DNA of 64,000 nucleotides. It comes from Bacteroidota bacterium (GTDB taxonomy: Bacteria > Bacteroidota > Bacteroidia > Chitinophagales > Chitinophagaceae). Position numbers and translations under genes: made by a program. The notes under the pieces are model-generated. The model had not been told where the DNA came from. It did no database searches and worked only from the letters and a program-made list of their open reading frames with translations. Within the stretch, counting starts at the first letter, position 1, and each line of letters starts with the position of its first letter. Shown one piece after another: positions 49,737 to 59,054 of the stretch. The DNA lies in NCBI GenBank assembly GCA_023422565.1, contig JAFAGR010000096.1:25976-89975 (forward strand). Direction: 5' to 3'.

Positions 49737-51671
49737 TTAACGGAATATCACAGCTGATAACGCCGGAACATCCACTTTTATTTTACAGATCTTCTGCTTT
49801 TTGTCAACAATAACATTCTCCATTCGCGAATTGATCCACTCCCCGCTTCCCCAGTACCTTCTGTCGTTTGAATTGAATATCTCCTGCCAAATCAATTTGC
49901 CTTTTACCTCATATTCTTCGCCCTGGTAGGCATTGGGAGATACATTCAGCAAAACCAGAATATCGTCCTTTCTTTTACCACCCTTGCGTTTGAACATTAA
50001 CAGCCCTTTTTCACGCCGGTTTATGTCGATCCATTCAAACCCCTTTTTCTCGAACTGATGTTCGTACAGAGCGATGTTCTCCTTATAAATTCTATTCAGG
50101 TCACGCACACATTCCTGCAAAAGATTATGGCTGTCGTGTTGCAACAACTCCCATTCTAATTCAGTTTTGTCATTCCACTCTGAAGTTTGTCCAAACTCGC
50201 CTCCCATAAACAACAGTTTAGCGCCGGGGTGCATCCACATATAGGTGTACAATAATCGCAGGTTGGCAAATTTTTCAAACTCATTGCCCGGCATCTTGTA
50301 GATCATCGGGCTTTTACCGTGAACTACTTCATCATGGCTGAAAGGAAGCATGAAGCGCTCATCAGAAAAGTACATGATACTGAAGGTGAGTTTATCCTGA
50401 ACGTCCATTCGGGCATTGGGCGTGAGATTAAAATAGTTTAACGTATCATGCATCCAGCCCATCATCCACTTCATTCCAAATCCATAACCTTTATTTGTTA
50501 CAGGGTGCGTAATTCCCGGCCAGTCAGATGATTCCTCCGCAATAGTTTGCACGCCATTGAACTCCGCATAAACCATTTCGTTAAGTAACTTAATAAATTC
50601 GATTGCTTCAATGTTCTCATTTCCACCATGCTCATTCGGTTCCCACTCGCCGGGTTGGCGGGAAAAATCAAGCCTCATTATACTGTTTACTGCATCTACC
50701 CGAAGCCCGTCTGCATGAAATTCCTTTAACCAAAAATGTGCACTGCTGAGCAGGAAAGACCGGACCTCTCCTCTTTTATAATTGAAGATATAGCTGTTCC
50801 AATCCGGATGGTAACCCTTACGCATATCCGCATATTCATAGGTGTGGGCTCCATCAAAAAGATATAGCCCGTGCGCATCGCCGGGGAAATGCGAGGGCAC
50901 CCAGTCCAGTATCACAGCTATGCCTTCCCGGTGAAATGCGTTCACCAGCATCTTAAAATCATCAGGTGATCCGAATCTTGATGTGGGTGCAAAATAGCCG
51001 GTCACCTGGTATCCCCAGCTTCCGTCCAACGGGTGTTCCATCACCGGAAGAAATTCCACATGGGTGAAGCCCATTCCCTTTACATAAGGAATGAGTTTCT
51101 CTGCAATAACCTCATATGAGTTGAAGCTGCTTTCATTTTTTTCAGGCCGCATCCAGCTCCCTAAGTGAACCTCGTAAACTGAGTACGGAGAGTGCAGGCT
51201 GTTCACCTCATGGCGGCGCTCCATCCATTCGGCATCTTCAAAATCATATTCCTTAACCCAGGTAATGGAAGCGCTGCCCGGCCTCAGTTCGGCATAACGC
51301 GCGAAAGGATCCGCTTTTTCATGCACCGAACCGTTGTAACCGGTAATATGAAATTTATAGAGCGAGCCCTTTTCCATTCGAGGAAGAAAACCCTCCCATA
51401 TTCCCGATTTATCAAGCCGCACAAAAAGCGCGTGTACCCCGGGTTTCCAACCATTAAATTCTCCGATCACCGAAACGGCTTGTGCATTGGGGGCCCAAAC
51501 AGAAAAGTAAAAACCCTCGGTACCGGATAAACGAAGTTTGTGCGAACCGAATTTTTCGTACGCGGTGAACAATCGTCCATCTTTGAACTGCCTAACTTCT
51601 TCTGCTGTAAAAAAAGAGTAATTCCATACGAGGCCCGTAGTATCAATAAAGTGCTCGTCTTCGTATGCCAT
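49737..51671 (-). CDS. glgB: 1,4-alpha-glucan branching enzyme
   Basis: Introduces alpha-1,6 branches into glycogen. The 644-residue protein has an N-terminal CBM48 (about 40-135, FYFSVWAPNAQAVSVIGEFN) and a GH13 barrel. Catalytic residues are the Asp in GLRVDAVNSIM, the Glu in TIAEESSDWPG, and the Asp in FSHDEVVHGKSPM; all are present. A C-terminal beta domain ends the protein. It lies 44 bases after glgC and 28 before the TPR gene. Confidence 0.95.
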   Translation of the reverse strand: MAYEDEHFIDTTGLVWNYSFFTAEEVRQFKDGRLFTAYEKFGSHKLRLSGTEGFYFSVWAPNAQAVSVIGEFNGWKPGVHALFVRLDKSGIWEGFLPRMEKGSLYKFHITGYNGSVHEKADPFARYAELRPGSASITWVKEYDFEDAEWMERRHEVNSLHSPYSVYEVHLGSWMRPEKNESSFNSYEVIAEKLIPYVKGMGFTHVEFLPVMEHPLDGSWGYQVTGYFAPTSRFGSPDDFKMLVNAFHREGIAVILDWVPSHFPGDAHGLYLFDGAHTYEYADMRKGYHPDWNSYIFNYKRGEVRSFLLSSAHFWLKEFHADGLRVDAVNSIMRLDFSRQPGEWEPNEHGGNENIEAIEFIKLLNEMVYAEFNGVQTIAEESSDWPGITHPVTNKGYGFGMKWMMGWMHDTLNYFNLTPNARMDVQDKLTFSIMYFSDERFMLPFSHDEVVHGKSPMIYKMPGNEFEKFANLRLLYTYMWMHPGAKLLFMGGEFGQTSEWNDKTELEWELLQHDSHNLLQECVRDLNRIYKENIALYEHQFEKKGFEWIDINRREKGLLMFKRKGGKRKDDILVLLNVSPNAYQGEEYEVKGKLIWQEIFNSNDRRYWGSGEWINSRMENVIVDKKQKICKIKVDVPALSAVIFR

Positions 51672-51715
51672 GAATAGTATTTGGAGTGATTACCCGGAAA
51701 GACTTCCTGCCTTCA

Positions 51716-52993
51716 TTAAAGTGAAAAGCCGTTTTCAATAACTGCTCCTTTTTTTATCACCACGATCCCGTCCTTGATCGTGTAAAGGCCGTGATCTCTA
51801 TCTTCAAGATGCCGGCCACCGTTTATGCTAACGTTATCGCCTATCCGACAATCCTTATCTACAATTACATTGGTGAGATGGCAGTTTTCTCCTATCCCTA
51901 CCTTTGGAAGTCCTTTTGAATAATCATACGCGATCTCAGCAAGTGTTTCATAAAAATCATTTCCCATAATATAGCAGCTTGTTATCGTGCTCCCTGTGCC
52001 TATCCTGCTCCGGATGCCCACTACAGAATTTTTTATGGAGGCCGCGTGAATGATCGAACCTTCAGCCACAATCGCCTGTTCAATCACCGTTCCGCTGATC
52101 TTTGCCGGTGGCAGCATCCTCGCTCTTGTGTATACCATTCTTTGGTTGTCAAACAAATTAAATGGCGGAATATCCATTGTAAGTGCAAGGTTTGCTTCAA
52201 AATAAGAATAGATATTTCCAATGTCTTCCCAATAACCTTCATATTGGTAAGAATTCACCTTACACGAATCGATGACGGCGGGAATGATCTCTTTTCCAAA
52301 ATCCGCTGCATCCGCCATGTCGTTCTTCAACAAGCGGAAGAGCACGTCACGATTAAAAATGTAAATCCCCATTGAAGCGAGGTAATGCCTCCCCTGTTGC
52401 CTCATTTCCTCACCGGTGTCGCTCACCCAGCCGGGCAGCATTTCCGCAGGAGGCTTTTCTGTAAAAGAAGTGATTTTATTGTTTTCTCCTGTTTTTAATA
52501 TCCCGAAACTCGACGCTTCCCTTTCTCCAACCGGGATAGTGGCGATCGTGATGTCAGATCCTGAAGCGGCATGCTGGTCGATCATTTGCGCAAAATCCAT
52601 TTGATACAACTGGTCGCCGCTTAATATCAGCAGGTACTCAAATTCATTATTTTGAATGTGTTTCAAAGATTGTCTCACCGCGTCGGCAGTTCCCTGGAAC
52701 CAGCCCAGGCCTTCAGGAGTTTGCTCCGCCGCAAGAATATCTACAAAACCGGTACTAAATCCGCTGAACTGATAGGTGTTTTTGATATGCTTATTAAGCG
52801 AGGCCGAATTATACTGAGTTAGAACAAACATCCTGCTGATGTTGCTGTTTATGCAATTGGAGATTGGTATATCCACTAACCTATACTTTCCTGCAATGGG
52901 AACCGCGGGCTTGCTTCGTGTTGCTGTTAATGGATAAAGGCGCGTGCCCGCACCGCCGCCTAATATTACCGCCACTACCTGTCCGCTTTGCAT
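51716..52993 (-). CDS. glgC: Glucose-1-phosphate adenylyltransferase
   Basis: Makes ADP-glucose from glucose 1-phosphate and ATP, the committed step of glycogen synthesis. The 425 residues show the nucleotide loop GGGAGTRLYPLTATRSKPAV, ISNCINSNISRMFVLTQYNS, LGWFQGTADAV, the substrate-contact FTEKPP, and a left-handed beta-helix at the end. It is two bases downstream of glgA. Regulation by glycolytic intermediates is known for the family but cannot be read here. Confidence 0.96.
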   Translation of the reverse strand: MQSGQVVAVILGGGAGTRLYPLTATRSKPAVPIAGKYRLVDIPISNCINSNISRMFVLTQYNSASLNKHIKNTYQFSGFSTGFVDILAAEQTPEGLGWFQGTADAVRQSLKHIQNNEFEYLLILSGDQLYQMDFAQMIDQHAASGSDITIATIPVGEREASSFGILKTGENNKITSFTEKPPAEMLPGWVSDTGEEMRQQGRHYLASMGIYIFNRDVLFRLLKNDMADAADFGKEIIPAVIDSCKVNSYQYEGYWEDIGNIYSYFEANLALTMDIPPFNLFDNQRMVYTRARMLPPAKISGTVIEQAIVAEGSIIHAASIKNSVVGIRSRIGTGSTITSCYIMGNDFYETLAEIAYDYSKGLPKVGIGENCHLTNVIVDKDCRIGDNVSINGGRHLEDRDHGLYTIKDGIVVIKKGAVIENGFSL

Positions 52994-52995
52994 AA

Positions 52996-54405
52996 TTATT
53001 TATTATAAAGTTCAATATATTTTTTAGCACTTGCCTCCCAACTCCAATCAAGCCCCATCACTTTCTTTCTGAGTTCCTGCAATTTACTTTTGTTTGCATA
53101 CAATATCAAGGCACGGTTTATTGATGATACGATATCATCTACGCTTGCCTGCTGAAACGTAATGCCGTAGCCTCCTTTATCTTCATAATCAGGAACAGTA
53201 TCTTTCAATCCACCTGTTTTCCGCACAATGGGTATGGTTCCGTAGCGCATCGCATACATTTGGTTAAGTCCGCACGGTTCCACCCGGCTCGGCATCAAAA
53301 TAAAATCGGCGCCGGCATACATCTGGTGGCTCAATGTTTCGTTATAACCGATCTGCGAATTATAATAACCGACGTAATTATTGTTCAAAGATTCTAAAGC
53401 CTGCTCAGTTTCCTTTTCGCCGCTTCCCAAAAGCAAAAAATTGAATTTGGCATTTGGTATATTAAATGCTTTTTTAATTGCGGGCGCCAGAAGGTCTGCT
53501 GCTTTTTCTGCAACAAGCCTGCCGATAAAAATAAAGAGCGGAAATTCGGGATCAAGGTTAAATTCATCACACAACCTTTTTTTATTTAAAGCCTTCCCTT
53601 CCTTTACCTCTTTCACTGAATAATTATCCAGAATAAGCGTATCGATTTTCGGATCCCAAACAGAATAATCGATCCCATTTAATATTCCATGACATTTCGG
53701 GGCTTCAGCGATAAACAAAGAGCGAAGTATTGATTCTTCCTCCATAAGTTCCTTCATATATCCCGGGCTCACGGTATTTACCTGATTCGCGCATTTTATA
53801 CCGGCAGCAAGAGAGTTGATGGTGTTGCTCCAGTCAAGCAGGCCCCAGTTCCATGTATCCCATGCGGGAAGCTCACCTCCGCGCTGCCAGTTCATCCATC
53901 CCTGGTATTCCGCATTGTGAATGCTCAACACTGTTTTTGTTGAAGCAAGATGTTTATACGCAAAACATTGTTGCATCATAAATGGTATAAGTGCAGAGTG
54001 ATGATCGTGCACATGCACCACATCCGGCCGATGATTCCACTTGCTTAACCATTCCATCACGGAGATCTGAAAGGCAAGAAACCTGTCAGTATCATCGGGA
54101 TAATTATAAACTTTCTCACGATCGAGCAGCCCGTTAATGTCAATACAATAAAGATCAAAGCCAAGATGATTATCAATTTCCCTTATTACAGTAAAATCAA
54201 AAAGCCTTGTACCCATTTTAAATGAAGCCTTATGAACCACTTCCCATTCATTGTCGTATAGAAATTCTGTGCGATGCATGGGCATCACCACTTTCACATT
54301 ATGGCCAAGCTGCTGCTGATATTTTGAAAGCGCGCCCACCACATCTGCGAGGCCGCCAACTTTTGCAACGGGATAACATTCAAAACTTACATGTAAAATT
54401 TCCAT
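52996..54405 (-). CDS. glgA: Glycogen synthase (ADP-glucose type, GT5)
   Basis: Extends alpha-1,4-glucan chains from ADP-glucose. The 469-residue protein starts with HVSFECYPVAKVGGLADVVG, in which the KxGGL motif binds ADP-glucose. The C-terminal half shows IFIGRLVAEKAADLL, PSRVEPCGLNQMYAMRYGT and the following RKTGGL. It is the first gene of the minus-strand glgA-glgC-glgB-TPR operon and is divergent from the sugar transporter gene. Confidence 0.95.
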   Translation of the reverse strand: MEILHVSFECYPVAKVGGLADVVGALSKYQQQLGHNVKVVMPMHRTEFLYDNEWEVVHKASFKMGTRLFDFTVIREIDNHLGFDLYCIDINGLLDREKVYNYPDDTDRFLAFQISVMEWLSKWNHRPDVVHVHDHHSALIPFMMQQCFAYKHLASTKTVLSIHNAEYQGWMNWQRGGELPAWDTWNWGLLDWSNTINSLAAGIKCANQVNTVSPGYMKELMEEESILRSLFIAEAPKCHGILNGIDYSVWDPKIDTLILDNYSVKEVKEGKALNKKRLCDEFNLDPEFPLFIFIGRLVAEKAADLLAPAIKKAFNIPNAKFNFLLLGSGEKETEQALESLNNNYVGYYNSQIGYNETLSHQMYAGADFILMPSRVEPCGLNQMYAMRYGTIPIVRKTGGLKDTVPDYEDKGGYGITFQQASVDDIVSSINRALILYANKSKLQELRKKVMGLDWSWEASAKKYIELYNK

Positions 54406-54474
54406 GAGCTATCAATCTGATTTCAATTTAAGGAAGATTGAGTGAATGAAAGTCTGATGCAGGTTTTCAATTTA

Positions 54475-54482
54475 TATTTTTG
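54475..54482 (+). promoter_or_regulatory. Candidate -7 box for the sugar MFS gene
   Basis: TATTTTTG fits TAnnTTTG and lies 27 bases before the MFS start codon. The TTTG partner is unclear. Confidence 0.4.
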
Positions 54483-54509
54483 CTTACTTTCAGTGCATAA
54501 ACCAAGTTA

Positions 54510-56195
54510 ATGGAACCATTCAAAGAGAGTATCGTTATTGATAAACCCACATCGGTGCCCACAAACTACGGCGCACTCGGAACATTAGTCACCGTATTTT
54601 TTTTCTGGGGGTTTATCGCCGCCGGAAATAATGTATTTATACCATTTTGCAAACATTATTTTGGGCTCGACCAGTTTCAGAGCCAGCTTATCGATTTTGC
54701 TTTTTATACGGCTTATTTCATCGGGGCGCTTGGCCTCTTCGCCTACGGGTCGTATGGAGGAAAAGACCTAGTTGGAAAATGGGGATATAAAAAAAGTATT
54801 GTGTACGGATTAATTTTCTCGGCGCTTGGCGCGGCGGCAATGATCGTAGCCGTTAACCTCAATACTTTTCCCGCAATGCTGCTCGGATTGTTCATAGTAG
54901 CATTGGGCTTTTCCCTTCAGCAATCGGCGGCACAACCTTTCAGCGTTTCGCTCGGCGACCCTGCAACAGGAACAAGCCGCATTAATTTGGGAGGAGGGAT
55001 CAATTCATTCGGAACTACCATCGGCCCAATACTTGTGTCCTATGCACTTTTCGGCACAACGGCCGCAATCACCGATGACCAGATCGCCGGGCTCAGCCTC
55101 AATAAAGTGGTGATCCTTTATTCATGCGTAGGCGCCTTATTTCTCGCGGCAGCTGCCATGTTCAATTTTTCAAAGCGTGTACCCGCCGGCGTTATGGAAG
55201 AGAAAACGGAAAAGGCGAACAAGGCATTGTACACGCTTATCATTATGGCGGGATTGTTATTCATGATGTTCGTTCCTGTATTTAGCAGTTATAAAATAAA
55301 CATGGAAGAACTTTCTGCAGATGGAAGGCACGACCTGGAAATGTACAGGATGAGATGGCTGCTTGGCGCTCTGCTGGTTGTTGTGCTCGGTCTGTTATTC
55401 GCGAACATGAGCGCGAGAAAAAAGCCTGAGGGATGGGGCGCGATGAAATACCCGCAACTTGTTCTTGGCATGATCGCTCTTTTTGTGTATGTAGGTGTTG
55501 AAGTGGCCATTGGCAGCAATTTGAGCGAACTGCTTAAACTGGAGGAGTTTGGGGGTTTGCAGGCTTCGGAGGCAACTCCATATATTACCATGTATTGGGG
55601 AAGCCTGATGATAGGCCGCTGGGTGGGCGCAGTATCTGCATTCAAATTCAGCAAGCCAATGAAAACTTTGTTGCATTTTATAGTGCCTGTGGTTGCCTAT
55701 CTTGTAATTATTGGCGTGGGTGAACTCGCCGGCTATGAAATGGCGCCTCTTCATTATTACATCATTGCCGTGGCGATACAGGTTATCGCGATGTATTTCG
55801 CGCAGGACAAGCCGGTGTTCACACTTCTTGTTTTCGGTTTATTGGGAATGGCCGCGATGATATTCGGAATTATGAATACCGGCACCATAGCGATCTACGC
55901 CTTTCTTGCAGGTGGATTATGCTGCTCGATCATGTGGCCGTGCATTTTCAATTTATCCATTGCGGGATTAGGAAAATATACAACTCAGGGCTCGGCATTT
56001 CTTATAATGATGATTCTCGGCGGTGGCATCATTCCTCCCATACAGGGAAAGCTTTCTGACGTAACGGGAATTCATCAATCGTACTGGGTTGCGGTCGTCT
56101 GCTTTGCCTACATCACACTCTTTGCCGCTATGGTGAAAGGAATTTTAAAAAGGCAGGGAATTGATTATGATGCGGCCACTCAAAACACACATTAG
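54510..56195 (+). CDS. Sugar MFS transporter, FHS (FucP/GluP) type, enlarged
   Basis: A sugar:H+ symporter of the FHS family, probably for glucose or a related sugar given the kinase next to it. The FHS markers FFFWGFIAAGNNVFIPF, LQQSAAQPFSVSLGD and SRINLGGGINSFGTTIGP are present. At 561 residues it is about 120 longer than E. coli FucP (438): two extra membrane helices lie between the halves (residues 236-310, LIIMAGLLFMMFVPVF and LLGALLVVVLGLLFANM) and another hydrophobic segment lies in the C-terminal half. The ROK kinase gene starts five bases later, so the pair is an operon. Confidence 0.9.
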   Translation: MEPFKESIVIDKPTSVPTNYGALGTLVTVFFFWGFIAAGNNVFIPFCKHYFGLDQFQSQLIDFAFYTAYFIGALGLFAYGSYGGKDLVGKWGYKKSIVYGLIFSALGAAAMIVAVNLNTFPAMLLGLFIVALGFSLQQSAAQPFSVSLGDPATGTSRINLGGGINSFGTTIGPILVSYALFGTTAAITDDQIAGLSLNKVVILYSCVGALFLAAAAMFNFSKRVPAGVMEEKTEKANKALYTLIIMAGLLFMMFVPVFSSYKINMEELSADGRHDLEMYRMRWLLGALLVVVLGLLFANMSARKKPEGWGAMKYPQLVLGMIALFVYVGVEVAIGSNLSELLKLEEFGGLQASEATPYITMYWGSLMIGRWVGAVSAFKFSKPMKTLLHFIVPVVAYLVIIGVGELAGYEMAPLHYYIIAVAIQVIAMYFAQDKPVFTLLVFGLLGMAAMIFGIMNTGTIAIYAFLAGGLCCSIMWPCIFNLSIAGLGKYTTQGSAFLIMMILGGGIIPPIQGKLSDVTGIHQSYWVAVVCFAYITLFAAMVKGILKRQGIDYDAATQNTH

Positions 56196-56200
56196 TTATT

Positions 56201-57157
56201 ATGGAGAGAGAAATGGTGATAGGTATAGATATCGGTGGTACCAATACAAAGTTTGGAGTGGTGAACAGTGCCGGAAAAATACATGCAAAAGGGGAAATGA
56301 AAACTACCGGTTACGCGCAACCGAAGAGTTTTGTGGACGATCTTAAAGCCGATCTGCAACCAATGATAGATGAATACGGCGGAAAAAATAATTTTCTCGG
56401 CATTGGTATCGGCGCGCCTAACGGAAATTATTATTCGGGTTGTATTGAGCATGCGGCAAACCTGGAATGGAAAGGCATTGTGCCGATCGCTGAGTTAATA
56501 AGTAGCAGTTTTGAAATTCCCGCCTTCCTTACGAACGATGCAAATGCCGCGGCCATGGGCGAAATGCGGTATGGTGCGGCGAAGGGAATGAAAGATTTTA
56601 TCGTGATCACATTGGGTACGGGTGTGGGCAGCGGTATTGTTGCCAACGGTAAACTGATCATCGGCCATGATGGCTTCGCGGGAGAACTCGGCCATACGGT
56701 TTTGCGGCCCGGTGGAAGACTTCACCCGGGAACGGGATTAAAAGGATGCCTTGAAATGTATTGCAGTGCCGGCGGTGTGGTGGCCAACGCACTTGAATTA
56801 CTTGCCATTGACCCAACGCCAAGTTTGTTGCGTGAAGTTGACCCCCAAAAACTGACCTCAAAGCAAATTTTTGAATACGCACAAAGAGGAGATCAAACCG
56901 CAATTAAAACATTTGAATACACAGGGGAACTTTTAGGAGAGGCTCTGGCCAATTTTGTGATGTTTTCTTCTCCGGAAGCGATCATTCTTTTCGGCGGATT
57001 AACAAAGGCCGGAGAAATGGTTCGCAAACCCACGAAAGAAAGTATGGAGAAACATCTTTTAAAAGTGTTTCAGAATAAAGTGAAGATCCTTTTTTCTGAA
57101 CTGGATGAAGCCGATGCGGCAATTTTGGGTGCAGCGGGATTAGTTGTTAGTTCGTAG
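56201..57157 (+). CDS. ROK family sugar kinase (glucokinase-like) with reduced zinc motif
   Basis: Phosphorylates a hexose, most likely glucose, with ATP. The 318 residues carry the ATP-binding GIDIGGTNTKFGVV, LTNDANAAAMGEMRYG with the catalytic Asp, and LGTGVGSGIV. The zinc motif of ROK proteins (GHx9CxCGxxGCxE) reads GH...RLHPGTGLKGCLE, so two of the three Cys are replaced (Pro176 and Thr178) and only Cys183 and the His remain. Either zinc is bound differently or the site is lost. It follows the transporter by five bases; its stop codon lies inside a 7-bp array. Confidence 0.9.
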   Translation: MEREMVIGIDIGGTNTKFGVVNSAGKIHAKGEMKTTGYAQPKSFVDDLKADLQPMIDEYGGKNNFLGIGIGAPNGNYYSGCIEHAANLEWKGIVPIAELISSSFEIPAFLTNDANAAAMGEMRYGAAKGMKDFIVITLGTGVGSGIVANGKLIIGHDGFAGELGHTVLRPGGRLHPGTGLKGCLEMYCSAGGVVANALELLAIDPTPSLLREVDPQKLTSKQIFEYAQRGDQTAIKTFEYTGELLGEALANFVMFSSPEAIILFGGLTKAGEMVRKPTKESMEKHLLKVFQNKVKILFSELDEADAAILGAAGLVVSS

Positions 57158-57191
57158 TTCCTAGTTCGTAGTCGGTAGTCGGTAGTCGTTA
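57143..57191. repeat. 7-bp tandem array (7 units) over the ROK kinase stop codon
   Basis: Seven 7-base units in phase (GTTCGTA, GTTCCTA, GTCGGTA and variants) begin inside the last five codons of the ROK kinase gene. The reverse complements TACGAAC and TAGGAAC also occur in the array at 47303-47362, so the two arrays are inverted relative to each other. Confidence 0.65.
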
Positions 57192-57205
57192 GTATGCAAT
57201 CCACT

Positions 57206-57253
57206 ATCAAATTATCGAATCACCAAATTATCAAATCACCGAATTAACAAATC
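57206..57253. repeat. 8-bp tandem array (6 units) over the lipA stop codon
   Basis: Six 8-base units in phase (ATCAAATT, ATCGAATC, ACCAAATT, ATCAAATC and variants) fill the rest of the spacer and run into the last codons of the opposing lipA gene (stop at 57244-57246). Same family as 24138-24169, inverted. Confidence 0.65.
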
Positions 57254-58170
57254 GCCCTCTCCTTTTCCTCCAACCACTTCTTCCTTCCCCATTCAGGAAT
57301 CACGTGCCTTTCGCTGTGGTATGAGGAACGGACAAGCGGGCCGCTTTCCACATAATCGAGACCGAGGTTGTATCCTATTTCGCGGTATTCTGCAAACTCG
57401 TCGGGGTGAACGAAACGATCAACCGGTAAATGTTTTTTTGTAGGCTGAAGATACTGACCGATCGTAACTACGTCAACACCGCTGTTGGCAAGATCGCGCA
57501 GTGTTTGAATCACCTCCTCTTTTTGTTCACCAAGGCCAAGCATGATCCCGCTCTTCGTGCGCATGCCGCCTTCCTTCAAAATTTTCAGCGTTTCCATGCT
57601 CTGCCAATACTTGGCCTGTATTCTTACCTGTCTGGTTAAACGCTCAGTGGTTTCAATATTGTGGCTTACAACTTCAGGAGCCGCATCTATTACGCGTTGA
57701 ATATTTTCACGCTGTGCTTTAAAATCGGGAATCAAAGTTTCCAGTGTCGTATTTGGATTGAGCGTTTTCACAGCCTTGATGGTGTTATACCAGATTATAC
57801 TTCCACCATCTTTCAGTTCATCCCTGTCTACCGAAGTGATAACGGCGTGCTTCACTTTCATCAAATGAATGGCTTCCGCTACACGTTGCGGCTCATCCCA
57901 ATCCACAGCTTCCGGGCGCCCCGTAGCCACCGCACAAAATCCACAACTGCGCGTGCAGATGTTTCCGAGAATCATAAAGGTTGCAGTTCCCGCACCCCAG
58001 CATTCACCCATGTTCGGGCAATTGCCGCTTTCACAGATCGTATGAAGTTTATGCGTATCAACCAGGTTACGAACATGCTTGTATTCATCGCCGATAGGCA
58101 ACTTAACCCTAAGCCAATTTGGTTTTTTTGTTGTTGCACATCCGCCTTCATTCACCACTTCTTCAGCCAT
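57244..58170 (-). CDS. lipA: Lipoyl synthase
   Basis: A radical-SAM enzyme that inserts two sulfurs into octanoyl-protein to make lipoate, needed by the pyruvate dehydrogenase E2. The 308 residues include the auxiliary cluster motif CESGNCPNMGEC, the radical-SAM CxxxCxxC in CTRSCGFCAVATGRP, and the C-terminal GPLVRSSYHS whose Ser ligates the auxiliary cluster. All are intact. No lipB is in the window. The gene is eight bases downstream of the 58179 gene. Confidence 0.96.
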   Translation of the reverse strand: MAEEVVNEGGCATTKKPNWLRVKLPIGDEYKHVRNLVDTHKLHTICESGNCPNMGECWGAGTATFMILGNICTRSCGFCAVATGRPEAVDWDEPQRVAEAIHLMKVKHAVITSVDRDELKDGGSIIWYNTIKAVKTLNPNTTLETLIPDFKAQRENIQRVIDAAPEVVSHNIETTERLTRQVRIQAKYWQSMETLKILKEGGMRTKSGIMLGLGEQKEEVIQTLRDLANSGVDVVTIGQYLQPTKKHLPVDRFVHPDEFAEYREIGYNLGLDYVESGPLVRSSYHSERHVIPEWGRKKWLEEKERAIC

Positions 58171-58178
58171 AAAATAAA

Positions 58179-58964
58179 TTATTTCCTTTTTCCAAATACG
58201 AGAGCAACATAGCCCGAGAAAAATAGTTTCCTGTCTTTCTGAAAAGCCATCTGCTGAATCTCCTTTGTGTAATACTCCAATACTATTCCTGCTTCAAGCG
58301 CATTGATCATTTCATTATACTTTCCGTAATCAAAACGCACGGCCGATTTTACATAAGCTCCCGGTGTGAACTTTAACTTGTTCCAACCTTTTCCAAATCC
58401 CGGACCGCGGCGAATATCCCCGGTAAGAAAAGATGTTGAATCACTATTGAAATCAATCACCTTCTCTTGGCCATTATTATCTACAATTGTAATGAGGTAA
58501 GGCCTTAGCATCGCCATACTCAAACCTCCTCCCACATTTCCTGTTACGCTCACTCCGTTCTTATTGCCTTTATTGCCGAAAACTATTTGCTGCTGCGCGC
58601 CAAGCTTAACCGGGTAGAAGAAATTTATTTTTCCATAAATCAAGGGTGCACTTGAGGAAAAATCAATTTGAAGTTTTTCTTCTTTAGAATGTTTGTGTTC
58701 CGAAATATCCAGCTGAAACAGCAACTGCTTTTTTACGCTGCGCGCTCTTCCTATTTCAAGCCAACCTCCATAACCATCGGTAGTAAGCTTTGCGCCAAAA
58801 GCGAAATGCTTTCTGTGCGTGATCACCCCCTCTTCTTCAAGCTTGCCCAGGGCGTTTATACGCTGCCGGCGTTCCTCCTTTTTTGAAAGCTTCGTGTCAG
58901 TCTCCTGCGCGAAGGCGGGTACAGACAGTGCAGCTAAAAAGATGAAGGGAAAGATTTTTTTCAT
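58179..58964 (-). CDS. Exported beta-rich protein, function unknown
   Basis: A 261-residue protein with a signal peptide (residues 1-19, PAFAQ). After a charged segment (KLSKKEERRQRINALGK) the sequence alternates hydrophobic and polar residues and contains glycine-rich turns and an aromatic final residue stretch (FSGYVALVFGKRK), suggesting a small outer-membrane barrel. I recognise similar proteins beside lipA in this phylum but know no function. It is eight bases upstream of lipA on the same strand. Confidence 0.75.
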   Translation of the reverse strand: MKKIFPFIFLAALSVPAFAQETDTKLSKKEERRQRINALGKLEEEGVITHRKHFAFGAKLTTDGYGGWLEIGRARSVKKQLLFQLDISEHKHSKEEKLQIDFSSSAPLIYGKINFFYPVKLGAQQQIVFGNKGNKNGVSVTGNVGGGLSMAMLRPYLITIVDNNGQEKVIDFNSDSTSFLTGDIRRGPGFGKGWNKLKFTPGAYVKSAVRFDYGKYNEMINALEAGIVLEYYTKEIQQMAFQKDRKLFFSGYVALVFGKRK

Positions 58965-59054
58965 GTATCCGTGTTTCTTCGGGTAAATTTATGCAAAATT
59001 AAGGTTTTCAGATATCCTTCATTATCTAAGTGGAAACCTTTCAAATTAACTGTT

